This document shows, piece after piece, positions 33,763-41,628 of a stretch of 64,000 nt of DNA. This stretch comes from Paenibacillus glucanolyticus NBRC 15330 (lineage in GTDB: Bacteria > Bacillota > Bacilli > Paenibacillales > Paenibacillaceae): contig NZ_BIMC01000019.1 in assembly GCF_004000885.1 (NCBI RefSeq), positions 1 through 64,000 of the forward strand. Direction: 5' to 3'. The notes under the pieces are model-generated. The model saw only the letters and a list, made by a program, of their open reading frames with translations, was not told the DNA's origin and ran no database searches. The position numbers were made by a program, and so were the translations under genes. Within the stretch, counting starts at the first letter, position 1, and every line of letters begins with the position of its first letter.

Positions 33763-35991
33763 ATGAAAGTCATGAAGAGAGACGGATGCCTGGTGAATTT
33801 TGAGATGAGCCGGATTGTGAAGGCGGTGGATAAAGCATTTATAGCGGTAGAGGGTGCTTCCCGGGAGCAAGCTGCGTTAGAGATTGGCGTTCGGGCAGCC
33901 CATATAGCGGCGGGAATGGATCAGGTGACGGTGGAGGAGATTCAGGACATCGTGGTTGAACATTTGCAGAGCAGCGGTTATACAGAGGTAGCCGCGGCCT
34001 ATCAGCAATACAGGGAAATCCGTGACCTGGAGCGGGTGCGCCGGGGGGAGCTGTATAAAATCAGCAGGGATGTGATTGGGGTAGCCAATCTCGATCTGCT
34101 GCGGGAGAATGCAAATCTGAACGGGGATTCCTTCAGCGGAAAAATGAGCCGTATCGGCTCCGAATATGCCAAGTGGATGGCAAGTCATTTCGTTCTCCCG
34201 GCGGAGCTTATGAGAGCTGTCAAGGACGGTTATGTATATGTGCATGATCTGGATCAGTATGCGCTCGGAACGACGAACTGTATATTCATCCCATTCAATC
34301 GTCTTTTGGAGCGGGGCTTTAATACCGGAAACGGATCCGTCCGGCCGCCGCAGAGTATTATGACGGCAATGGCGCTGGTAGCCATTATTTTTCAATCCCA
34401 GCAAAACAGTCAGTTCGGCGGTGTTTCGGGCAGTAAAATCGATTGGGATCTGGCACCGTATGTCGGTAAATCCTTTCGCCGGCATTTTCGCAAGGGTGTG
34501 GCCTATCTGGAGGAGGCAGCACAGAGAACATCGATGGCAGGTATTCTTCCGGACAATGAATTATACATAGACAATGAGCAGCTGAAGGAAACATACCCTC
34601 GAACTTACCGATACGCCTACAATGAGACGGTGAATGAAGTGAAGCAGGCTGCGGAATCCTTGATCCATAATTTGAATACGATGAGCAGCCGGGCAGGCGG
34701 TCAGATTCCCTTCACTTCGCTGAACTACGGCATGTGTACGTCCACCGAAGGGCGTCTGGTGTCCCATGCCCTGCTTGACGCCACGATGAGGGGACTTGGC
34801 GGGGGAGAGACGCCGATTTTTCCACAGCATATATTTCAGTGCAAGCAAGGGGTCAATCAAAGGGAAGGAGATCCCAATTATGACCTGTTCCTGAAAGCTG
34901 TAGAATGCTCCAGCCGCAGGCTGTACCCGAATTTTGTCAATGTGGACGCATCGTTTAACCTTGCCTACTACAGCCCGGACGATCCGGATACAATCATTGC
35001 CACCATGGGGTGCCGAACAAGGACGATTGCAGACCGTTTTGGGCGAAATCGCCTGAGTGGAAAAGGCAATTTGTCCTTCAACACCATTAATCTGGTCAGG
35101 CTTGGCATTGAGCATGGAATACTCGAAGGGAAGCGGGACTTACCGGATCTGACCCACTTCTTCAAGCAGCTGGATCATTATATGGTCATTGCGGTGGAGG
35201 GGCTGATTCATCGTTATGAGCTGCAAGCGGATCAACCGGCTAAAGCATCTGATTTTATGATGCGGGAAGGCGTGTGGGAAGGCGGCGAAGTGTTGTCACC
35301 GGAGGACAAGGTGCGGGATTTGATCAAACACGGCACCCTTGCGCTTGGATTTATCGGGCTGGCTGAATGCCTGAAGGCGTTAACCGGACAGCATCACGGG
35401 GAGGATGAGACCAGCCACCGGCTGGGGGTTGAGATCATAAGGCATATGCGGCAGTTTTGCGATGAGGCCAGTGAAAGATACAATCTGAACATCTCCTTGT
35501 TTGCAACACCTGCAGAGGGGTTATCCGGAAAATTCACGAAGCTGGATCGCCATACCTTCGGCGTGATCAAGGGGGTAACCGATCGCGAGTATTACACCAA
35601 TTCCTTTCATGTTCCGGTTTACCATCCGATGGCAGCCTATCGAAAAATCCGCTCGGAAGCACCCTTTCACGAGCTGTGTAATGCAGGAGCCATTTCGTAT
35701 GTAGAGCTGGATGGGAATGCGAGACAGAATACGGCTGCTTTTCGGGAGATCGTGCAGTTTGCCTTGCAGCAGAATATCGGGTATTTCTCTGTTAATCACC
35801 CTGTCGATCGGTGCCCGGCATGCAATTATGAGGGGATTATCGGGAGCGCTTGCCCCGGGTGTGGTGCTTCGGAAGCAGATGAGAACTTCCAGCGGCTGCG
35901 CAGGGTAACGGGGTATTTAACCGGCAATTATACCGAGCGCTTCAATTCCGCCAAACAGGCTGAGGTCAGGGACCGGGTGAAACATCTGTGA
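33763..35991 (+). CDS. nrdD: Anaerobic (class III) ribonucleoside triphosphate reductase
   Basis: NrdD reduces NTPs to dNTPs without oxygen using a glycyl radical. The 742 residues begin with an ATP-cone (MKVMKRDGCLVNFEMSRIV), followed by the ten-stranded barrel with the cysteine pair in TTNCIFIPFN and TMGCRTRTI. Near the C-terminus lie four zinc cysteines (CPACNYEGIIGSACPGCG) and the glycyl radical motif RVTGYLTG, then RDRVKHL. ATG 33763 is taken because TTG 33751 touches the AAGGAG site. The stop overlaps the nrdG start by 4 bp. Confidence 0.95.
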   Translation: MKVMKRDGCLVNFEMSRIVKAVDKAFIAVEGASREQAALEIGVRAAHIAAGMDQVTVEEIQDIVVEHLQSSGYTEVAAAYQQYREIRDLERVRRGELYKISRDVIGVANLDLLRENANLNGDSFSGKMSRIGSEYAKWMASHFVLPAELMRAVKDGYVYVHDLDQYALGTTNCIFIPFNRLLERGFNTGNGSVRPPQSIMTAMALVAIIFQSQQNSQFGGVSGSKIDWDLAPYVGKSFRRHFRKGVAYLEEAAQRTSMAGILPDNELYIDNEQLKETYPRTYRYAYNETVNEVKQAAESLIHNLNTMSSRAGGQIPFTSLNYGMCTSTEGRLVSHALLDATMRGLGGGETPIFPQHIFQCKQGVNQREGDPNYDLFLKAVECSSRRLYPNFVNVDASFNLAYYSPDDPDTIIATMGCRTRTIADRFGRNRLSGKGNLSFNTINLVRLGIEHGILEGKRDLPDLTHFFKQLDHYMVIAVEGLIHRYELQADQPAKASDFMMREGVWEGGEVLSPEDKVRDLIKHGTLALGFIGLAECLKALTGQHHGEDETSHRLGVEIIRHMRQFCDEASERYNLNISLFATPAEGLSGKFTKLDRHTFGVIKGVTDREYYTNSFHVPVYHPMAAYRKIRSEAPFHELCNAGAISYVELDGNARQNTAAFREIVQFALQQNIGYFSVNHPVDRCPACNYEGIIGSACPGCGASEADENFQRLRRVTGYLTGNYTERFNSAKQAEVRDRVKHL

Positions 35992-36491
35992 ATGTGTGCG
36001 GATATTTGCCTGAGAGCATCAATGAAGGAGCCGGGCTTCGGGCCGTTCTTTTTGTCAGCGGGTGCCGTCATGCCTGCGAAGGATGTTTTAATGCGGCTTC
36101 CTGGGATTTTGAAGCAGGGGAACCGTTTGCAGAAGCGATGTCCATGAGAATACTCCAAGATATGTTGGATAATCCTTTACTGGATGGCTTGACCTTATGT
36201 GGCGGGGACCCGTTCTTCTCTCCGGAGGAATGCAGTGCGTTTCTGTACAGCTTCAGGAAGCTGTGTCCCGGGAAAAATGTATGGGCTTATACGGGATTCA
36301 CCTTTGAAGCATTGATGAGGCAGCCGAAGCGGCGTGAATTGGCTTTGCTGTGCGACGTGATCGTGGATGGCAAATTTCAAATGGAGCTGAGAGATGTCTC
36401 CCTTCCTTTCAGAGGCAGCTCGAATCAGCGATTAATTGATGTAGCGGCCAGCGTGGAGCATGGAGACGTTGTGGAATGGGTTCTCCGATAA
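35988..36491 (+). CDS. nrdG: Anaerobic ribonucleotide reductase activating protein
   Basis: NrdG is the radical SAM enzyme that installs the glycyl radical on NrdD. The 167 residues contain the cluster motif CRHACEGC (CxxxCxxC) near residue 30, and the SAM-binding glycine region LCGGDPFFSPEECS. Length is typical. The GTG start overlaps the nrdD stop (GTGA), so the two are translationally coupled. Confidence 0.96.
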   Translation: MNVCGYLPESINEGAGLRAVLFVSGCRHACEGCFNAASWDFEAGEPFAEAMSMRILQDMLDNPLLDGLTLCGGDPFFSPEECSAFLYSFRKLCPGKNVWAYTGFTFEALMRQPKRRELALLCDVIVDGKFQMELRDVSLPFRGSSNQRLIDVAASVEHGDVVEWVLR

Positions 36492-36508
36492 TATTTCTTC
36501 TTATATAA

Positions 36509-36562
36509 AAAGAGCACACACTTCTCGGAACGGAAACCTTCCGGGTGAAGTGTGTGCTCTTC
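36509..36562. terminator. Bidirectional terminator between nrdG and mnmA
   Basis: Stem AAGAGCACACACTTC/GAAGTGTGTGCTCTT with an inner CGGAA/TTCCG helix. It lies between two convergent genes. Confidence 0.85.
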
Positions 36563-36579
36563 AAGTTTAAACCAGCCGA

Positions 36580-37689
36580 TCAATAAGGCACTTTATCCGC
36601 CGTTTCGATCGTTCCACCGCCGATGCACTCATCCCCTTGATAGAAGACGACGGCTTGTCCAGGCGTGATTGCCTTTTGCGGCTTGGCAAAAGCAACATGA
36701 ACGGTTCCGTCTTCGCGCGGGGTTATGGTTACTTCCTGATCGGGCTGACGGTAACGGAATTTGGCTGTGCAGGTGTAGGCGTCTTTGGGCATAGCGTCTT
36801 GACCTGCAATCCAGTTGATTCCGGAGGCAGCGAGTCCGGTTGAATACAAACTCGGATGATCGCCTTGAACTACGTAAAGAATATTGTTAGTCAAATCCTT
36901 ATCGGCAACAAACCATGGCTCTCCGTTGCCGGAACCGCCGATTCCCAGACCCTGGCGTTGTCCCAGCGTGTAATACATCAAACCGTCATGACGGCCCTTC
37001 ACTTCGCCGGTTACAATGTCTACCATATCCCCGGACTGAGCGGGGAGGTATTGTCCAAGAAACTCTTTGAAATTCCGTTCTCCGATGAAGCAGACGCCGG
37101 TGCTGTCTTTTTTCTTGGCGGTATACAGTCCTGCTTCCTCTGCGAGACGGCGAACTTCCGGCTTAGGCAGATGCCCGATGGGGAACATCGCTCTGGAGAG
37201 CTGCTCCTGGCTCAGTGCATTGAGGAAATAGGTTTGATCCTTGTTGCTGTCGACACCACGCAGCAAACGGTATTGTCCGTTTTCTTCGATGACACGGGCA
37301 TAATGGCCGGTGGCCACATAATCGGCTCCCAGATCCATTGCCTTGTTCAGAAATTCACCGAATTTGATTTCACGGTTGCACATGACATCGGGGTTCGGTG
37401 TTCTCCCGGCTTTATATTCATCAAGAAAATAGGAAAATACTTTATCAAAGTATTCCTTCTCGAAATTGACGGTATAGTAGGGAATGTCGAGCTGCTCGCA
37501 CACGCGGCGCACGTCTTCAGCGTCCGCTTCGGCTGTGCAGTAGCCAAGCTCATCGGTGTCATCCCAGTTTTTCATAAAGATGCCGATCACTTCATAGCCC
37601 TGCTGCTTGAGCAGGAGCGCTGTTACGGAGGAGTCGACTCCTCCTGACATGCCGACAACGATACGAGTGTTATGATTTTCATTTGCCAT
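36580..37689 (-). CDS. mnmA: tRNA 2-thiouridylase MnmA
   Basis: MnmA adenylates and thiolates U34 of tRNA-Lys, Glu and Gln, with sulfur passed from a cysteine desulfurase. The 369 residues have the PP-loop VVGMSGGVDSSVTALLL, the catalytic cysteines in PDVMCNREIKFG and DSTGVCFIGER, and the C-terminal beta-barrel. ATG 37689 (MANENHNTRIV) is preferred; it has GGTGAT just upstream. An in-frame ATG at 37707 is also possible. In B. subtilis mnmA lies downstream of nifS on the same strand, while here it is divergent from cymR. Confidence 0.95.
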   Translation of the reverse strand: MANENHNTRIVVGMSGGVDSSVTALLLKQQGYEVIGIFMKNWDDTDELGYCTAEADAEDVRRVCEQLDIPYYTVNFEKEYFDKVFSYFLDEYKAGRTPNPDVMCNREIKFGEFLNKAMDLGADYVATGHYARVIEENGQYRLLRGVDSNKDQTYFLNALSQEQLSRAMFPIGHLPKPEVRRLAEEAGLYTAKKKDSTGVCFIGERNFKEFLGQYLPAQSGDMVDIVTGEVKGRHDGLMYYTLGQRQGLGIGGSGNGEPWFVADKDLTNNILYVVQGDHPSLYSTGLAASGINWIAGQDAMPKDAYTCTAKFRYRQPDQEVTITPREDGTVHVAFAKPQKAITPGQAVVFYQGDECIGGGTIETADKVPY

Positions 37690-37991
37690 CGTTATCACCA
37701 TTTTCATATTGAATTATGCCCATGGACGTATTTTAACATATTGGAACAAGGTTCACACGCTTCATTTTGTCCACTCAGGGTGAACATTTTTTGGTTTTCC
37801 AGCTGGAATATTACCCATTGAGGTTCAGGATATGTTACCATAAGCTGAGGGTAATGATCGGAATACGGAGAAAAACACAGAATTCGGTGTATCCTTCGCT
37901 GTGCGAGCCGTATGATCGCTTCACCCAACCACCTACAATTTATGTACAGGATGAACACAATATACAAATTACCGAAAGAGGTGTCACCCCC

Positions 37992-38411
37992 TTGAAGATA
38001 TCAACTAAAGGAAGATACGGATTAACGATTATGATGGAGCTGGCTGCCAAGTTTGGCGAAGGCCCAACCTCACTGAAGAGCATTGCCGAGAAGAACCAGC
38101 TTTCCGAGCATTACCTGGAGCAATTGATTGCACCGCTTCGGAATGCAGGTTTGGTCAAAAGCATTCGCGGCGCGTACGGAGGATATATCCTTTCTCGCGA
38201 CCCGGCTACCATCACGGCGGGTGATGTGATTCGCGTGCTGGAAGGCCCGATATCCCCTGTGGATTTTACGGAAGAGGACGATCCGGCGAAGCGGGATCTA
38301 TGGCTGCGCATCCGCGACAGCATTGCTGAAGTTCTGGATTCCACAACACTCGATTACCTGATCAACTATCATGAACAGTCTGCTGCAGACAATTACATGT
38401 TCTACATTTGA
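37992..38411 (+). CDS. cymR: Rrf2-family regulator CymR (cysteine metabolism repressor)
   Basis: CymR represses sulfur uptake and cysteine synthesis genes, working with CysK as sensor. The 139 residues begin MKISTKGRYGLTIMMELA, typical of Rrf2 winged-helix proteins, with recognition helix segment SEHYLEQLIAPLRNAGLV and wing IRGAYGGYILSR. There are no cysteines, so the IscR-type Fe-S cluster is excluded, as for CymR. TTG 37992 is 8 nt after GAGGTG and gives the standard N-terminus. The position between rarA and nifS is conserved. A role through O-acetylserine and CysK is known for B. subtilis only. Confidence 0.9.
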   Translation: MKISTKGRYGLTIMMELAAKFGEGPTSLKSIAEKNQLSEHYLEQLIAPLRNAGLVKSIRGAYGGYILSRDPATITAGDVIRVLEGPISPVDFTEEDDPAKRDLWLRIRDSIAEVLDSTTLDYLINYHEQSAADNYMFYI

Positions 38412-38465
38412 CAGGGATTTGAAATCCCGACTATTCAAAGGGATTGAGAGTTATTGAGGAAAAGC

Positions 38466-38487
38466 GTTACCCACAAGTTACCCACAA
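38466..38487 (+). repeat. Tandem 11-bp repeat downstream of cymR
   Basis: GTTACCCACAA occurs twice head to tail. TTACCCACA differs by one base from the DnaA box TTATCCACA. Nothing else in the 38412-38650 gap was recognised. Confidence 0.5.
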
Positions 38488-38653
38488 CACTTAGTTTTTA
38501 AGGCCCATTCAAAATCATCTGCAATTTTTAACTGACGATTTTGGGTGACATGTAGATAGATAAGTGTTAAGAATCCCTTTACGCAGGAGTAGCGGTATCT
38601 TCCTCAGGTCCTGCCCTTTGTATTGCAGGATATCGAATACCACATAAGCACAT

Positions 38654-38668
38654 AAAAAATAAAGACCC
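38654..38668 (-). terminator. Left arm of a terminator split by the IS element
   Basis: AAAAAATAAAGACCC is the perfect complement of GGGTCTTTATTTTTT at 39978-39992. Removing the IS and one ATGT copy rejoins the arms into a 15-bp hairpin with a 6-nt loop (TATGTT). It would have been a terminator for either direction. Confidence 0.8.
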
Positions 38669-38669
38669 T

Positions 38670-38673
38670 ATGT
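38670..38673. repeat. Target site duplication, left copy (ATGT)
   Basis: ATGT immediately precedes the left TGG end of the IS; the same four bases follow the right end at 39973-39976. A 3-4 bp duplication is usual for IS3-family elements. Confidence 0.8.
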
Positions 38674-38698
38674 TGGTCATACCCCTGTCAAGTAGACA
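38674..38698 (+). repeat. IS left inverted repeat
   Basis: Starts TGGTCATACCCC and ends AAGTAGACA. It aligns without gaps to the reverse complement of 39948-39972, at 18 of 25 positions. Confidence 0.85.
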
Positions 38699-38709
38699 GG
38701 TGAAAAAGA

Positions 38710-39540
38710 CTAAGCAGCCAGCGCGTGTCGGTACTCAATCGGCGCGCGCTGTTTAAGTTTTGCCTGAAAACGCTGGTAGTTGTAAAAGTAGATATAATCT
38801 TCAACGGCTTGATGTAACTCTTCTTCTGATTTACACTGAAGGAGGTACAACTTTTCTGTTTTGAGATGCGAAAAAAAGGATTCGATGCATGCATTATCTA
38901 GGCAGGTTGCTTTGCGAGAGTGGCTGCCTTTAATGCTGAATTCTTTTAACCGTGTGTTGTACGCCTGAGACGTGTATTGGAAGCCCTGATCCGAATGGAG
39001 CACGGCTTCTGAGACGTCTTTTTTTCTTATCCACTGCTCGACGGTATCGAGTACAAGTTCCAGATCGTTACGTCTAGAAATCTGCCAAGCTACAATCTCA
39101 TTATTAAACAAATCTTGAATCACGGACAAATAATAAAAGTGTGTTCCGTCAGAGATATAGGTAATATCCGTCACCATTTTTTGTCCCGGGGCAGTAGCAT
39201 GAAATTGCCGTTTGAGTCGGTTAGGGTACACCACGGATGGTGTATAACTAGATAATTTTCGTTTCTTTCGAATCACAGACTGAATCGACAGCTCTTTCAT
39301 CAAACGCCATACCTTTTTGTGATTCACACGGTAACCAGCTTCCCACAAAGCCGTTACCATTCGAGGATAACCGAAATATGGATGAGCCAAGTGAGTAGCC
39401 ATCATGTGTTCTTTGATCTCTTGATCCAGGCCTTCTTTTTGGCTACTACGATAAAGGCGCATTGACCGCCACTTGTAGTAACTGGCTCTAGGCACTCCCA
39501 CAATAGCTAACAACCTTGTAACGCCGTGTTGGTCCCTCAA
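38710..39540 (-). CDS. IS3-family transposase OrfB (DDE integrase domain)
   Basis: The 276-residue reading frame carries an HTH_21-like start (LLAIVGVPRASYYKW) and an rve integrase core. The acidic triad is visible: Asp in MVTDITYISDG, Asp in AVLHSDQGFQYTS and Glu in CIESFFSHLKTEK. It lies in the -1 frame relative to orfA. Its TTG start overlaps the orfA stop (TTGA), but the functional product is probably the OrfAB fusion made by frameshifting. Confidence 0.93.
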   Translation of the reverse strand: MRDQHGVTRLLAIVGVPRASYYKWRSMRLYRSSQKEGLDQEIKEHMMATHLAHPYFGYPRMVTALWEAGYRVNHKKVWRLMKELSIQSVIRKKRKLSSYTPSVVYPNRLKRQFHATAPGQKMVTDITYISDGTHFYYLSVIQDLFNNEIVAWQISRRNDLELVLDTVEQWIRKKDVSEAVLHSDQGFQYTSQAYNTRLKEFSIKGSHSRKATCLDNACIESFFSHLKTEKLYLLQCKSEEELHQAVEDYIYFYNYQRFQAKLKQRAPIEYRHALAA

Positions 39541-39890
39541 TTCTTCGATGATTTCATAGTTTTGCTGTCGACTAAGGCTGTCTCCTTTAACAGATTGGGA
39601 TACCGCTTTTTTAAATAATCTACCTGCGCTTTTAGATAATCTCGTTCTTCTTCGATACTTGAGAACGTCGTGCGAGGGCGTCCTTTCATGGGACCACCAG
39701 AGCCTTTACGCGTATCGAATACCTCTCCATCTCGATATTTTCTCACCCACGTTTTAAGTTGTGTACAACTTCGTATTCCCAGCTTGTCTGCTACAGCTTG
39801 ATAGCTCATCGATCCCTCGAGGTAGCATTGAACTGCTCTTAATTTGAACTCCTCCGTATACGATTGAAAAACTTGTCCCTTTTTAGCCAT
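39537..39890 (-). CDS. IS3-family OrfA (helix-turn-helix)
   Basis: The 117 residues hold an HTH of the transposase 8 type (YTEEFKLRAVQCYLEG, then YQAVADKLGI and LKTWVRKYRDG) and a leucine-zipper-like C-terminal part (EEERDYLKAQVDYLKKRYPN). It recognises IS ends. The ATG follows GGAGGGGG. At the codons for Leu-Lys-Lys, the run A-AAA-AAG (39612-39606) allows a -1 shift into orfB; the resulting OrfAB would have about 393 residues. Confidence 0.92.
   Translation of the reverse strand: MAKKGQVFQSYTEEFKLRAVQCYLEGSMSYQAVADKLGIRSCTQLKTWVRKYRDGEVFDTRKGSGGPMKGRPRTTFSSIEEERDYLKAQVDYLKKRYPNLLKETALVDSKTMKSSKN
39606..39612 (-). promoter_or_regulatory. Programmed -1 frameshift heptamer A6G
   Basis: AAAAAAG in the phase A-AAA-AAG of orfA. 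After the shift the -1 frame is open with no stop through to OrfB, reading AVSQSVKGDSLSRQQNYEII before the OrfB start. This is the standard IS3 mechanism for making the active transposase. Confidence 0.8.
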
Positions 39891-39947
39891 AAAAATACCC
39901 CCTCCAAGTTCGCTCGATTCTCATGATAACATGAGGCTTTTTTCGAG

Positions 39948-39972
39948 TGTCTACTTTGAGGGGATAATACCA
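39948..39972 (-). repeat. IS right inverted repeat
   Basis: Reads TGGTATTATCCCCTC then AAAGTAGACA on the minus strand and pairs with 38674-38698. Confidence 0.85.
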
Positions 39973-39976
39973 ATGT
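39973..39976. repeat. Target site duplication, right copy (ATGT)
   Basis: The four bases after the right IS end repeat those before the left end (38670-38673). Confidence 0.8.
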
Positions 39977-39977
39977 T

Positions 39978-39992
39978 GGGTCTTTATTTTTT
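39978..39992 (-). terminator. Right arm of the split terminator
   Basis: GGGTCTTTATTTTTT, complement of 38654-38668. It overlaps the stop codon of the minus-strand gene at 39991-40386, whose terminator this was. That gene's transcript now enters the IS. Confidence 0.8.
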
Positions 39993-40386
39993 ATGATTCA
40001 TTTTTCACGAAAATTCTAGTAAGTATTATACCACTCAGTATTCCGAATATTATATTAACGTGTAATTTCATAAAGATGTTTGTGAAAAATGAGGGTTCAA
40101 TATCTATAAAGAATGCGGGGAGCATTGCTAAAAATAATGAGACTAGAAAAGGAAATATTAATGAATAGTGTATGCTTATTTTCTTTTTTACAAGCTTAAT
40201 GACATTTGACCAATCGAAAACAATACCTAGACAAAGACTGAGCAAAATAATTTTCAAACGCTCCATATTTGCTGCAGGGGACAGCTCATTAATATATTTG
40301 TTCATGGATACGTAGGAATGATCAATAGCGAGTAAAATAAAAAACATTACTACTCCGACAACAAGGAATGTGATGATTTTCCTCAA
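39991..40386 (-). CDS. Unknown four-helix membrane protein
   Basis: A 131-residue protein that I cannot assign to a family. Four hydrophobic segments are seen at about residues 4-22 (ITFLVVGVVMFFILLAI), 44-62, 74-95 and 108-126. A lysine cluster (LVKKKIS) lies between helices 2 and 3, pointing to a cytoplasmic loop. TTG start with TAAGGAGGGG about 10 nt upstream. The coding is AT-rich compared with most of the window. It follows the secreted-protein gene after a terminator, and its own terminator is broken by the IS. Confidence 0.65.
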   Translation of the reverse strand: MRKIITFLVVGVVMFFILLAIDHSYVSMNKYINELSPAANMERLKIILLSLCLGIVFDWSNVIKLVKKKISIHYSLIFPFLVSLFLAMLPAFFIDIEPSFFTNIFMKLHVNIIFGILSGIILTRIFVKNES

Positions 40387-40412
40387 TTTTATTTAACCCC
40401 TCCTTACGAATG

Positions 40413-40454
40413 AAATAAAAAAGCACCTCGGAAATCATTGTATGATTTCCGAGG
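40413..40454 (-). terminator. Terminator after the secreted-protein gene (minus strand)
   Basis: A perfect 12-bp stem (CCTCGGAAATCA/TGATTTCCGAGG) with a short loop. On the minus strand it is followed by TGCTTTTTTATTT. It lies 25 bp after the stop codon at 40480. Confidence 0.88.
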
Positions 40455-40479
40455 AAAAGAGTTCATGAAGGTTGATATC

Positions 40480-41343
40480 TTAGTTGGTTGAATATATTCC
40501 TAACTTATTTTGCTTAAATACCTCATCTTGGACTTTATTCCATTCATCAGCTTTACCCGACCAGATTTCTCTACCTGACTCATCGTTTACTGTTACTTTT
40601 GGATTGATCGGTTTGGCTTGTCCTGATTCAATCGCTAAATCTAATTGTTTTCGTTCTTCTTTAATGTTCAATAATTCAGCATCTGGAAGATCGTTAGCAT
40701 TGTTTTTTTCTGCTGAGAGTCTGCTACCAGTTTCCAGATACATACTTGATTTGCTCCCGATTTGTGCGTCCATTGCAAACAAGCCTGAGGCCGTCCATCC
40801 ATTTAGAAATGTCCAATTCTCATTTCCATGAGCAAGCATTAGATTGCTGATTGAAGTATTTGATGTCCCCGTCCAGTTATAATCTACCCAAGCGTTTACA
40901 CTTTGACCAGGGTTTATGAAATCACCGGTGTTATTATCTCCAAAAGTATACCGGTAAGTACTGGTAGTTCCACTAACAGAAATATTTACACTCCATGTTG
41001 ATGCATCTGAATCATTTCCGCTAGAAGCGTACATGTTTTTAAACTGCAAATGAGTGTTTGGAAGTCCTATCCAGTGACTAGGGACAATCCCTCCACGACT
41101 TGTGTTCTCCATTGTGAAAAGTGTTGAAATAGTTTTTCCATTGCTTAAACCAACAGTGGGGGATAACAAAAATTGTGTTGTAGCATCGCCTCCCGAGCCA
41201 CTTGCTCTGTACACATCAGTAGAGCTATTGTAGATAATTGAAACTGTTGAATCTGGATACGTAGTTGATGCGGAGGTGGCTATTGGGAACGAGAGACACA
41301 TTACCATGGCAAGGGTAGTGATAATTGACTTCTTTTTCTTCAA
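40480..41343 (-). CDS. Secreted protein of unknown function
   Basis: The 287-residue product starts with a clear signal peptide (MKKKKSIITTLAMVMCLSF, cleavage probably after ATSAS near residue 26). The mature part is rich in Ser, Thr, Asn and Gly and looks beta-rich up to about residue 200 (VNISVSGTTSTYRYTFGDN, VNAWVDYNWTG). A charged helical tail follows (LLNIKEERKQLDLAIESGQ) and the segment VTVNDESGREIWSGKADEW. No catalytic motif or cysteine pair is visible. AAGGAGG precedes the TTG start. Composition is more AT-rich than flanking housekeeping genes, which suggests recent acquisition. No family was recognised. Confidence 0.72.
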   Translation of the reverse strand: MKKKKSIITTLAMVMCLSFPIATSASTTYPDSTVSIIYNSSTDVYRASGSGGDATTQFLLSPTVGLSNGKTISTLFTMENTSRGGIVPSHWIGLPNTHLQFKNMYASSGNDSDASTWSVNISVSGTTSTYRYTFGDNNTGDFINPGQSVNAWVDYNWTGTSNTSISNLMLAHGNENWTFLNGWTASGLFAMDAQIGSKSSMYLETGSRLSAEKNNANDLPDAELLNIKEERKQLDLAIESGQAKPINPKVTVNDESGREIWSGKADEWNKVQDEVFKQNKLGIYSTN

Positions 41344-41437
41344 TGTAATTCCTCCTTATCTATAAGTTGCATAAACTTTACCAAATATTCCTTATACTCA
41401 TCAAAGAGAGTGAAGAGAAATAAGCTCTTATATCCGC

Positions 41438-41476
41438 TGAATAACTAGATTAGACTTTGAATAACTCCAAATAACT
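41438..41476 (+). repeat. Direct repeats TGAATAACT
   Basis: TGAATAACT at 41438-41446 and 41458-41466, exactly 20 bp apart, with a partial third copy AATAACT at 41470-41476. They lie upstream of the minus-strand secreted-protein gene. The 20-bp spacing (two helical turns) could suit a regulator, or the repeats may be chance in AT-rich DNA. Confidence 0.35.
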
Positions 41477-41609
41477 GGAAATTCAATTATTCACCAAGTT
41501 AACAGGTATTGTCGTACTGATCCACACGTTTAGTCGAGAAATCAAGTTGTCCATGCCTGAGGGAGAATGGCATTGGATTAAGATCGACGAGATTGTTTCG
41601 GCAAATTGA
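41475..41609 (+). pseudogene. Possible gene remnant
   Basis: A 44-codon open stretch with no start codon at its head, ending MPEGEWHWIKIDEIVSAN before TGA, and followed 20 bp later by a strong terminator. A coding tail with its own terminator but no start suggests the 3' end of a gene lost by deletion. No parent family is recognised. The rest of the 41344-41854 gap holds repeats, this remnant, the terminator and the nifS promoter. Confidence 0.3.
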
Positions 41610-41628
41610 TCAAAAAGAAATCGAAAAG

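Larger units (their letters stand above)
38674..39972 (-). mobile_element. Complete IS3-family insertion sequence (about 1.3 kb)
   Basis: A 1299-bp element with 25-bp terminal inverted repeats (18 of 25 matching, both starting TGGT), overlapping transposase frames orfA and orfB on the minus strand, and a 4-bp ATGT target duplication. OrfB type and the A6G shift signal fit the IS3 family, probably the IS150 group. All parts look intact, so it may be active. It sits in the loop of a terminator hairpin. Confidence 0.92.

Noticed and set aside
37809..37855. ATTACCC and GGGTAAT inverted repeat in the mnmA-cymR gap
   Set aside because: Only 7 bp with a 32-nt spacer; this could easily be chance and no matching regulator motif was recognised.
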